From: an uncultured Bacteroidales bacterium
GTDB lineage: Bacteria > Bacteroidota > Bacteroidia > Bacteroidales > UBA932
Direction: 5' to 3'
Length of the DNA stretch: 8,927 nt
Assembly: GCA_934725015.1 (NCBI GenBank)
Contig: CAKVAS010000038.1
Span: forward strand, 1-8,927
Part shown: in pieces, positions 1 to 7,100 of the stretch
How positions within the stretch are numbered: the first letter of the stretch is position 1
Layout: each line of letters starts with the position of its first letter
The notes under the pieces: generated by a model
The model's input: the letters and a program-made list of their open reading frames with translations, nothing else
Database searches by the model: none
Told to the model about the DNA's origin: nothing
Position numbers and translations under genes: made by a program

Positions 1-31
1 AACTCTGGCTTGTTCCACACTCTGATGACAT
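1..31 (-). CDS. Possible start of a gene running off the left edge (10 codons visible)
   Basis: Reading leftwards from an ATG at 31-29, ten open codons (MSSECGTSQS) run to the window edge. The only support is a promoter-like sequence just upstream (40-71, minus strand). Its -7 box ends only 8 nt before this ATG, so the message would be nearly leaderless, and the true start may lie further left outside the window. Too little is visible to name a family, and chance is a real alternative. Confidence 0.15.
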   Translation of the reverse strand, partial: MSSECGTSQS

Positions 32-39
32 TGCTTACT

Positions 40-71
40 CAAATATATACTTATAAAAATTAATATACAAT
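40..71 (-). promoter_or_regulatory. Putative Bacteroidetes-type promoter reading left
   Basis: On the minus strand TATATTTG (plus-strand 40-47) matches the Bacteroidetes -7 consensus TAnnTTTG exactly. ATTG (plus-strand 68-71) lies 20 nt upstream and resembles the -33 box TTTG in three of four bases. The same octamer serves the abiE promoter at 1887-1894. The region is very AT-rich, which raises the chance of a random match. Confidence 0.35.
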
Positions 72-203
72 GAAAAAATTAAAAATAGATAAAAATATAC
101 AAGAAAAAATTTCTCCATTAAAGTATGATGGTGGATACTCTGGAGCGCCAATGTATTGACTTCCAACTTTCATTACATTGTCAATTAACTCAAAATAATT
201 CAT
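60..203 (-). CDS. Small hypothetical ORF, 47 aa
   Basis: An ATG at 203-201 follows an AGGAG motif by about 10 nt, which is a reasonable ribosome binding site. The product begins MNYFELIDNVMKVGSQ and ends in a hydrophobic, Phe/Ile-rich stretch that could be a single membrane segment or simply the translation of AT-rich non-coding DNA. Its stop overlaps the promoter-like sequence at 40-71. I recognise no family. It may be the remnant of a longer gene, and the reading frame also extends upstream through the G8/C8 tract. Confidence 0.22.
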   Translation of the reverse strand: MNYFELIDNVMKVGSQYIGAPEYPPSYFNGEIFSCIFLSIFNFFIVY

Positions 204-231
204 TATAATATATCTCCTATATATCTTTTTT

Positions 232-239
232 GGGGGGGG
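232..239. repeat. G8 homopolymer tract next to T6
   Basis: Six T (226-231) are followed by eight G (232-239), conspicuous in a very AT-rich stretch. On the minus strand this is C8A6, about 30 nt upstream of the start of the 47-aa ORF and inside the extended form of that frame. Tracts of this kind can slip during replication and cause phase variation; no gene that would be switched can be named here. Confidence 0.6.
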
Positions 240-262
240 CAGACATTTTTTCTGGATTACCC

Positions 263-367
263 TCAAATACATCTCCTTTGCTTCTCGCCCTCCGCATTCA
301 CCGATTCTTCCTTTGCCGCCACTTCCGCGACCTGCTTTTCTTCATCCATAATCTTGTCATTTAACAT
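263..367 (-). CDS. Small charged hypothetical ORF, 34 aa
   Basis: From ATG at 367-365 to TGA at 265-263. The product starts MLNDKIMDEEKQVAEVAAKE and is rich in Glu, Lys and Ala, likely helical. Its codons are noticeably richer in G and C than the flanking DNA, which is the main reason to list it. No strong ribosome binding site is visible. It lies downstream of the broken AbiEii gene on the same strand and might be a remnant of another protein's charged tail. I recognise no family. Confidence 0.2.
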   Translation of the reverse strand: MLNDKIMDEEKQVAEVAAKEESVNAEGEKQRRCI

Positions 368-466
368 TCAACGATATTGCTGCCTAAATAGATGTCAAAA
401 ACCTCAAAAGGTAAACTTAGACAACTCTCGTTTTACGTTCATTTTGATTTGTAGAAAGTTATCCAA

Positions 467-1248
467 TCATTTGACATTACGAAACCTACTCTGCAATACT
501 GAAATCCGTTCAAGCAGCCTTTCGAATGGAATTTTTTCTCCATAGACGAAGTGTTCAAGCATTTCGGAATAATCCGCTTTCCAGGCAGACAGGCAACGCT
601 CTGGAGGAAAAAAGTCTATCTTGTCGGGATAGTCCTTGTCATAATCGGCATATCCGACATGATAAAACTTACGGCGATGTTCAACTATCTTGGAATACAG
701 TTCCATGTCTGAAAGAGCCGTAATTCCAAACTCCGTATCCATCAAATGCTCCAAGTCATATAAATGCCTTGTCATGCGGAGGCTTCTCGGTTCTTCTTTT
801 TGAAATTCCTCATTCAAAAGAAAGGCCTTTTCAAGGAATGTCCTTGATGGCAGGACAACAGGAATTACGCTCTCCGTATCTTCATCCTCATCCGGAAACG
901 ATGCGCTTATCAAAGAAGTGATGCTCTTCATTTCGAACGGCTCATCCATTGAAAGGCAGCTCAACTCAACCTTGACTCTAGACAGGACATAGGGCGATGC
1001 AAAATCGGAAATCGTCTTGTAATCAACCAGCAAAACCGTCGGATCCGCATCTGTTGAGATTGCCTTGCCGTCTTCATCATTGACAACCGGCGTTATCTTA
1101 AACTCAGTAAGACCGAGAGCTTGCATACATACATCGAGTTCTGCCGCCAATCCTTTTCTACCGCATACTCCGGCAAGCTTTCTTTTGCGGCCGTTTGTTG
1201 GAGCATAAACTTGCGTTCAAGCAATGTCGCATCAATCCATCTTTTCAT
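467..1248 (-). pseudogene. AbiEii-type nucleotidyltransferase toxin, internal deletion with frame break
   Basis: The gene begins properly: ATG at 1248 with AGGAG seven nt upstream, overlapping the end of the antitoxin-like gene by 17 nt. The N-terminus MKRWIDATLLERKFML through EKDW (residue 34) is typical of Bacteroidales AbiEii proteins. Immediately afterwards (about 1147-1152) the sequence jumps to a later part of the family in another frame (AAELDVCMQALGLTE). The original frame stops at TAA 1095-1093, while the other frame runs open to the stop at 469-467. The intervening part, which in AbiEii carries the nucleotidyltransferase motifs (GG[ST]xLxK and DIDL-like), is absent; from memory of the family some 80-100 residues are missing. 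The remaining C-terminal 227 codons look well preserved, with RTFLEKAF (near 844-821) and RHLYDLEHL (near 769-743). AbiEii toxins are GTP-using nucleotidyltransferases of type IV toxin-antitoxin systems; this copy should be inactive. A TTG at 1150 could formally start the C-terminal piece, but that is not credible as a gene start. Confidence 0.85.
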
Positions 1249-1849
1249 TTTCAATCTCCTTTGCTATGTTTGCAATTATTCTTCTTGCCCAGACAGGTGC
1301 TGTCTTTAAGTCTTCTTCAAGGGACACAATCGGCAAATTATTCTTAAGAAGTCCTTTAATGATAATCCTATGCTCATCTGTTACCCTATCTTGGCCAATC
1401 GATTTTAACGCCTGAATCAATATGGCAAGGAATTCATTTTTACAGGCAAAATTCTTCGGGACGCAACGCTTGAACGTAATTGTCTTTGGCCCGATTGTTA
1501 ATTTTCTGGCGGAACCGGATGTAAGATAAATATAGTTCATTGGCATCTGAGTGGACAATCCGAGCATATTCTGAGCTGTCTCGCCAGTCGGAAGAACCTG
1601 AGCATTATCCCGTCTGGCAATCGCTTTCACAATTTCCGGCACCTCTGGATACAAAACACCAAGCCGGGTCTTCACCGGCTTATAATAGACCCCTTTGGCC
1701 AACCTATATAGAAGCTCTGCATCAACGAATTCAGACAGCACTCGGCTAATGAACACGTCATTGCCGGATGTCGCAAAATCCGAGACAAAGAAAAGACTTC
1801 CTGCTTCACTTTGTCGAATCTGTTGCTCTATGTTATCAATTATTCTCAT
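1232..1849 (-). CDS. DUF6088-type AbiEi-like antitoxin/regulator
   Basis: An intact 205-aa protein, normal length for this family. Residues about 1-60 look like a winged helix: a helical start, then the hallmark wing KGVYYKP (52-58). The conserved central part follows, with PTGETAQNMLGL (87-98) and YLTSGSARKL (108-117). Such proteins partner AbiEii toxins; AbiEi antitoxins act on toxin gene expression and repress their own promoter rather than binding the toxin. The gene is first in a two-gene operon and overlaps the toxin start by 17 nt. Upstream lie a good promoter (-7 TATATTTG) and an inverted repeat ending 8 nt before the ATG, a natural operator. No Shine-Dalgarno sequence is obvious, as is common in Bacteroidetes. 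Because the toxin is broken, this gene is probably an orphan. The family assignment is from recognised motifs and gene order; no search was run. Confidence 0.85.
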   Translation of the reverse strand: MRIIDNIEQQIRQSEAGSLFFVSDFATSGNDVFISRVLSEFVDAELLYRLAKGVYYKPVKTRLGVLYPEVPEIVKAIARRDNAQVLPTGETAQNMLGLSTQMPMNYIYLTSGSARKLTIGPKTITFKRCVPKNFACKNEFLAILIQALKSIGQDRVTDEHRIIIKGLLKNNLPIVSLEEDLKTAPVWARRIIANIAKEIENEKMD

Positions 1850-1856
1850 TTATCAG

Positions 1857-1883
1857 GTAGAAAATTTTTGCAAAAATTTCTAC
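1857..1883. promoter_or_regulatory. Inverted repeat, probable AbiEi operator
   Basis: GTAGAAA(A)TTTTTG and CAAAAATTTCTAC are perfect 13-bp inverted arms apart from one bulged A, meeting at 1870/1871. The site begins 8 nt upstream of the abiEi-like start and covers the expected transcription start (-7 box at 1887-1894). AbiEi proteins are known to autorepress by binding inverted repeats in their promoter, so this position fits an operator. It could also act as an RNA hairpin in the 5' leader. Confidence 0.5.
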
Positions 1884-1886
1884 TTG

Positions 1887-1919
1887 CAAATATATGCTTT
1901 TTTGTTGAATTGTGATAAA
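1887..1919 (-). promoter_or_regulatory. Promoter of the abiE-like operon
   Basis: Minus-strand TATATTTG (1887-1894) is an exact -7 TAnnTTTG box. TTTA (1916-1919) lies 21 nt upstream and matches the -33 TTTG in three of four bases. The inferred transcription start is near 1880, giving a leader of about 30 nt that consists largely of the inverted repeat at 1857-1883. A TGTGA-N6-TCACG palindrome (1911-1926) overlaps the -33 position. Confidence 0.5.
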
Positions 1920-1933
1920 TTTCACGCAATTGA

Positions 1934-1965
1934 CATCGGAGCGGCTTGTTATGTCCGTCCCGATG
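1934..1965. repeat. GC-rich hairpin in the divergent intergenic region
   Basis: CATCGGAGCGG (1934-1944) and CCGTCCCGATG (1955-1965) pair over 11 positions with one mismatch and one G-T wobble around a 10-nt loop. It is a GC-rich island between AT-rich promoter sequences, with no T-run on either side, so it does not look like an intrinsic terminator. It could be a small RNA element, a protein site or a remnant of an insertion end; nothing decides between these. Confidence 0.4.
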
Positions 1966-2025
1966 CCTATATAGAATGTAAGATTCTCCCGAAAGTAAAC
2001 TCCCGGAAACAAAAAAAATCTTTGC

Positions 2026-2033
2026 TAACTTTG
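2026..2033 (+). promoter_or_regulatory. -7 box of the promoter for the AAA-ATPase gene
   Basis: TAACTTTG matches the Bacteroidetes -7 consensus TAnnTTTG exactly. A start of transcription near 2040 would give a leader of about 20 nt before the ATG at 2059. No convincing -33 TTTG is found at the usual spacing, so strength is uncertain. Short CTCCCG direct repeats (1986 and 2000) lie where the -33 region should be. Confidence 0.5.
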
Positions 2034-2058
2034 CAGGTTGGATAAAGCATTGACGATT

Positions 2059-3300
2059 ATGTTGTACCCGATTGGAATACAGAGTTTTTCAGATATCCGT
2101 GAAAGCGGATATGTCTATGTTGACAAAACAGCTCAAATCTATAGCCTCGCATCGACAGGGAAGTATTATTTCCTGAGCCGCCCGCGCCGTTTCGGAAAGA
2201 GTCTGCTCGTCTCGACGATGGAGGCATATTTTCAGGGACGTAAGGAGCTTTTCAAAGGTCTTGCGATTGAGAGGCTTGAGAAAAACTGGACGGCGCATCC
2301 TGTTCTTCATCTGGACTTGACTGGAAGTCGCTATACATCCGTTGCCGATCTTGCCGGTAAACTCGACCAGCATCTGCTGGCGTGGGAGAGTCAGTTCGGC
2401 GTCATCAAGGTGTTTGAGGAGCCTGCGACACGTTTTTCCGCAGTCATCGAGGCGGCTTTCAAAAAGACCGGCCAGAAGGTCGTCATTCTCATAGACGAGT
2501 ATGACAAGCCTGTGGTTGACAACATTGACGCTCCGGACCTGATGGACAGTTTCCGCCGTGAACTTCAGGGTTTTTACAGCGTCATAAAGAACAAGGACGG
2601 TTTCATCCGCTTCGCTTTTCTCACAGGGGTGACGAAGCTTGGAAAGATGAGCGTCTTCAGCGGGATGAATAACCTGCGGGACATTTCGATGGATTTGCAG
2701 TATTCGGACATCTGTGGAATCTCAGAAGACGAGTTGAAGGCATATTTCGATGATAGCGTGGCGGAACTTGCTGAAAGCAATGAACTCACCAAGGACGGGT
2801 GTTATGCAAAGCTGAAGTCGATGTACGATGGCTATCATTTCCATTACAAGGCTCTTGGCGTATATAACCCGTTCAGTCTCCTGAACACTTTTTGTGCCAA
2901 TGAATTCAAGATGTACTGGTTCGAGACGGGCACTCCGACATTCCTTGTGCGCTATCTCAAACAGGGGCAGTATAACCTCGACAACATATCGAAGGATGAT
3001 ATTCCTGCTGACACGCTCACCGGGACGAACTATGTAAGTCCGGAGCCAATCACTCTGATGTACCAGTCAGGCTACCTGACGATAAGTGGCTATAATTCTG
3101 AATTTCAGACATATACCATCGACTATCCAAACGAGGAGGTAAAGAAGGGGTTTCTGAACTCTCTTAGTCAGTTGTATGCTCCGGCACTTGCCAAAGGAGA
3201 ATTTTCCGTGTATAAGTTCATCGGCGACATTCGAAATGGCGACGTCGATTCCTCCGAGACCCGCACTGTTGACGGATGGAAGGCGAATGAAAATCTTTAG
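2059..3300 (+). CDS. AAA-ATPase-like protein, C-terminal nuclease domain missing
   Basis: A 413-aa member of the family usually annotated as AAA family ATPase/PD-(D/E)XK nuclease (AAA-ATPase_like plus PDDEXK_9). The start MLYPIGIQSFSDIRESGYVY is the family's typical N-terminus, so ATG 2059 is preferred over the in-frame TTG at 2038, which lies before the expected transcription start. Visible motifs: Walker A-like RPRRFGKS (41-48), MEAYF (54-58), Walker B ILIDEYDKP (143-151), and FLTGVTKLGKMSVF (187-200). The middle part (PFSLLN, YWFETGTPTFL) is normal. The homology fades after GDIRNGDVDS, near the point where the roughly 100-residue nuclease domain should begin, and a stop follows about 15 codons later. 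Full-length members are about 510-520 aa. The gene is therefore probably truncated, its end lying 34 nt before the sigma-like gene. The function of the family is poorly known; many copies per genome are usual in Bacteroidales. Confidence 0.85.
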   Translation: MLYPIGIQSFSDIRESGYVYVDKTAQIYSLASTGKYYFLSRPRRFGKSLLVSTMEAYFQGRKELFKGLAIERLEKNWTAHPVLHLDLTGSRYTSVADLAGKLDQHLLAWESQFGVIKVFEEPATRFSAVIEAAFKKTGQKVVILIDEYDKPVVDNIDAPDLMDSFRRELQGFYSVIKNKDGFIRFAFLTGVTKLGKMSVFSGMNNLRDISMDLQYSDICGISEDELKAYFDDSVAELAESNELTKDGCYAKLKSMYDGYHFHYKALGVYNPFSLLNTFCANEFKMYWFETGTPTFLVRYLKQGQYNLDNISKDDIPADTLTGTNYVSPEPITLMYQSGYLTISGYNSEFQTYTIDYPNEEVKKGFLNSLSQLYAPALAKGEFSVYKFIGDIRNGDVDSSETRTVDGWKANENL

Positions 3301-3334
3301 TAAATATTGCGGGATTGACAATAGGCTGTATGTT

Positions 3335-4093
3335 ATGGCTCCCCAGATGAAGAATGACGAAAAGGACTGGCAGAATTTCTGCTCCCTGTACTATGAGCAG
3401 GCGATGGGATATGCTCAATATCATATTTCCAGGCTTCGGCGTTCCCTTCCGCGTTGGGACGAGCGCATCGATGAGGAAGCGCTGACCGTCGATGCGGCGA
3501 TGGAGGCCCTGCAGAAGGTCTTCACCCGGTTCGAGCCTGCACGGGGAGCTTCACTCGGAACTTTTCTTTCACGTGTCGTGCATAATGAGCTGCTGAGGGA
3601 GTTTGAGCGGGAAACCAAATCTCTCGCGATGCTGAACGACGTCAGCGCCGGAGAGGAGGCCGAGTACTCGCTGGGCAGTCTGTCTGCGCGGATTCCGGAC
3701 AATGCACTGGACAATCTCAAGCAAAGGCTTCGTGCTGCCATACTCAAGCTTTCCCCTTTGGATCAGTGCATCCTTGAATTTTTCCTGGAGGATCCGGGTA
3801 CATTCATTGACCGGGCGGTGAAAGAACTGAATGTCACCAGAAGCTTTGTGAGCATTCACAAGTGCAGGGCTTTGGATAAACTGCCCTCGCTGATGGGTAT
3901 AAGCGCTGAGGACTATTATGAAATGTATGATGAGCCGACCTTCATGAGCCGAAAACCGGAGAAGGTCCCATCGTCCGCCCCTTCCCGTTACCGCAATCCC
4001 ATATTCCCTGAGTTTGACATAGAATCCACTGTGTCAAAACTTTATGATGCCATTAGCCGCGATCCTGAAATTGATGCTGACGATGAGTCATGA
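3335..4093 (+). CDS. Sigma-70-like protein (regions 2 and 4)
   Basis: A 252-aa soluble protein. Residues about 40-100 resemble sigma region 2: a helical stretch, then FTRFEPARGASLGTFLSRVV and a basic/acidic end. Residues about 128-190 resemble region 4: LSPLDQCILEFFLEDPG, then a helix-turn-helix-like segment (DRAVKELNVTRSFVSIHKCR). No region 3 or 1.1 is apparent, and an extra tail of about 60 residues ends in an acidic run (EIDADDES). It probably binds core RNA polymerase or DNA as an alternative sigma factor, or a diverged derivative. The start is uncertain: ATG 3287 overlaps the ATPase stop and follows GGAAGG, 3335 is chosen because 3301-3334 looks like AT-rich leader with a weak TAAATATTG box, and 3347 is also possible. 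It lies 65 nt before the helicase gene on the same strand, which suggests co-transcription and that it may control, or be sensed by, the helicase module. Confidence 0.72.
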   Translation: MAPQMKNDEKDWQNFCSLYYEQAMGYAQYHISRLRRSLPRWDERIDEEALTVDAAMEALQKVFTRFEPARGASLGTFLSRVVHNELLREFERETKSLAMLNDVSAGEEAEYSLGSLSARIPDNALDNLKQRLRAAILKLSPLDQCILEFFLEDPGTFIDRAVKELNVTRSFVSIHKCRALDKLPSLMGISAEDYYEMYDEPTFMSRKPEKVPSSAPSRYRNPIFPEFDIESTVSKLYDAISRDPEIDADDES

Positions 4094-4158
4094 AAATTAT
4101 GAAAGATTTCTGCAATAAATCCATGAGCCCGGGTATATAGAAGAAAAAGAACATTCAA

Positions 4159-7100
4159 ATGGCAGAATCAGTTTCAATCAAGGCGCATTGCGCCGACATC
4201 TTCAGCTATGCGCGGTTCCGGAACGGGATGAGGGCGGTGAACCGTATTGTCATAAAGAACACTTCCGGAGGTATTCTGACGGGGCTGCGGCTTACGGTCG
4301 AATCGGATCCGGAGATTATTCACAGCGCTTCGCTGCATATCGGGGACATCAAGGACGGGGCGTCTGTCGTCATCGATGATGTCCGGGCGGACATTTCAAC
4401 GAATTATCTTGCAAACCTGACTGAGTGTCAGAGCGGCGTGCTGTGCATAAAGGTCAGTTCCGAAGAAGAGGACTTCGTTCCCGTGTCCTTCACTCACAAA
4501 ATCACCATACTTCCTTATGACCAGTGGGAGGGTGTCAGGCGGGCTGATGAACATCTGGCCTGTTTCTGCGTGCCGAACCACCCGGAAGTTAAGAACATCA
4601 TCAAGGCTGCATCGCGGCGTATGCTCGAATGGACCGGCAATCCGTCCATGGACGGCTATGCCGGCGGCGACCCCGGCAGAGTCAAGATGATGATGGCGGC
4701 CATTTTCGGTGCAATCAAAGACCTGAGCATCGCATACGCCCTGCCTCCGGCATCGTTTTACGAGAGCGGCCAGCGCATCCGTATGCCCGAAGAGATAGTC
4801 GGGACGAGGCTCGCGACCTGTCTGGACACAACGATGCTCTATGTCTCCTGTCTTGAAGCCGCGAGCCTGCGCCCGCTGGTGATTCTGAACCGGACGCACG
4901 CATACGCCGGGGCCTGGCTTGACGAGGAGGCCATCTCTCCGAACGCGGTGAGCGACGACCCGTCGCTGCTTCGCAAGCGCGATGCGGAAGGCATAAACCA
5001 GATGATTCCCGTGGAGACCACAAAGATGGACAAGGGCATCAGCACGGGCTTTGACGATGCAGTCCTTGCCGCGGAGGAAACGCTTGCGGACGCGGACTCG
5101 TTCGAGTGCGTGATTGACATCCACGAGGCGCGCAAGCTTGGCGTGAATCCATTGCCGCAGCGCGTGTGGACGGCGGACGGCTACGAAATCATTCCCGACG
5201 GGACCCCTGACGTGGAACAGCGTCCCGAAGCCCTGCCGGCCTCCGACAAGGTTGACTTGACGGCGGAGCCCTTCGTCGAGAAACAGATCATCTGGGAACG
5301 CAAGCTTCTGGATCTGACTCTCCGCAATAACCTCCTGAACATCCATCCGCGCAGCATTCTTCAGCTTATGAATCCCAACACTCAGCTGATTGTCTCCGCG
5401 CTTGAAAACGGACGTTCGATGCGCATTGGCCCCTGTCCGGACTTCTGGGAGGGACAGATGACGGGGAACGGCATCTATGCCGCCATAGCGGCGGCGGATA
5501 AGATGCAGACATTCACCGACGAGGAGGTCTATGACGGCCGTCTGCGCACTTTTGTCGATGAAAAAAGTACTCAGACGCGCATGACGACTCTAAGGGAGAC
5601 GGCGAGGCGGTCTCTGGAAGAAAACGGCGCGAACACGCTGTATCTGACGGCGGGGGCCTTGAAATGGACGGACACGGAGCGTCAGAAGGAACACTATGCG
5701 CCCATTCTGCTGATACCCTGTGAAATAATGCGCCTGAGTGGTGCGCTGGTGGCAACGGGGGAGGAGCCTGTCATAAATCTGACGCTTCTGGAAATGCTCA
5801 GGGAAAACTTTGAACTCACGATTCCCGGCCTTGACCCGCTTCCGCAGAAGGACGGGCACACCGACGTCAGGCTTGTGCTGAATACCGTGCGCAAGGCGGT
5901 GATGGACAAAAAGGGATGGGATGTGGCGCCTCTTGTGTTTCTCGGCAATTTCACATTCAGCAAGTTCATCATTTGGAACGACATACATTCCTGGCATAAG
6001 ATTTTTGACTCAAATCCAATGATTTCCAGCCTCAAGAACGGTGCGCTCGACAAACGGATAAAGCCGCTCCGGAATATTGGCCGGGACATTGACTCCCTTT
6101 GCCCTCCGGACGAGATTCTTCTGCCGATAGACGCGGACTCTTCGCAGATGAAGGCGATAAGGGATGCCCTTGACGGACGGAGTTTCATCATGCAGGGGCC
6201 TCCGGGAACGGGAAAGAGCCAGACAATTACGAACATCATCGCCAACGCCCTCTATCATGGCAAGCGCGTGCTTTTCGTTTCAGAGAAGAAGGCTGCGCTT
6301 GAGGTCGTTCAGAAGCGTCTTGAATCAATCGGTCTCGGCCCGCTGTGTCTCGAACTCCATTCCAACAAGGCAAAGAAGTCGATGGTCCTGAGCAAGCTGG
6401 AAAAGACATTGGAACAGAAGGCTCCGGCGGAATGCGGGACATTTGGCTCCGAAGCGGCGAGGGTCGCGGAACTGCGCTCGGTGCTGGACCGTCATGTCGA
6501 GGCGCTGCACATTTCCGGCGGCGAAGGCATGACCTTGTACGGAGCATTGTCGCAGTATCTGGCCTCTCCGTCGAATCTTCCCTTCCGGAATATGCCCAAC
6601 ACCGTGATGTCGTCCTTGACTCCGGATTCAGTCCGGCAGATGCAGGCTGTCGTGCGGGACTTTGCCGCTGCGGCGGGACGGGTTTCTCTGGACGACATCC
6701 GGGATTTGCTCGATTTGCCTTTAAGTGAATATACACCCGCCCTTATGGAGCGCCTCAAGGACGAGATGGAGGCGCTGCTCGCAACGCGCGGCCGTCTTTT
6801 GTTCCGCATCCGTTCCCGCAGGCTCGCGAAAATCCTCGGCGTTGACTTCTGGAACGGCCCGGGTCTTAACCGCAGCGACTCGCGCCGTGACAAGGTCGGA
6901 CAATGGTACGGAGCATTGGGCAGCCTCAGGGACTATGCCATATACAACAGCCGACGCACGGTCCTCCGTTCCCGAGGGCTTGGGGTCATGGCCTCGGACT
7001 TCGAGGTCTGCAAGGTCACGCCGGAAGCGCTTCCCGACAGCCTGATGAAGAGCCTGCAATACAGCTATGTAAGGAAGAGGGTTTCCTCGGACGCGCATCT

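Noticed and set aside
467..1150. Independent 227-aa gene starting at TTG 1150
   Set aside because: It is the C-terminal half of AbiEii out of frame with its proper N-terminus at 1248; the missing middle shows a deletion, not a separate gene.
1986..2009. CTCCCG direct repeats as an iteron or operator
   Set aside because: Only two 6-nt copies 14 nt apart, with no third copy or other support; mentioned only as context for the promoter.
2038..2058. TTG start for the ATPase gene at 2038
   Set aside because: The family's conserved N-terminus starts at the ATG at 2059, and 2038 lies only 5 nt after the -7 box, before the expected transcription start.
3176..3334. Upstream extension of the sigma-like frame to ATG 3176
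   Set aside because: This part overlaps the ATPase coding sequence in another frame, and its translation (LRHLPKENFPCISSS) is not sigma-like. Open frame alone does not support it.
4396..5346. Long antisense reading frame (316 codons) inside the helicase gene
   Set aside because: It is a shadow of the GC-rich helicase codons. The product is low-complexity Arg/His/Val-rich with no recognisable domain, while the plus-strand frame carries clear motifs. The same applies to the antisense frames at 5590-6258 and 6236-7098.
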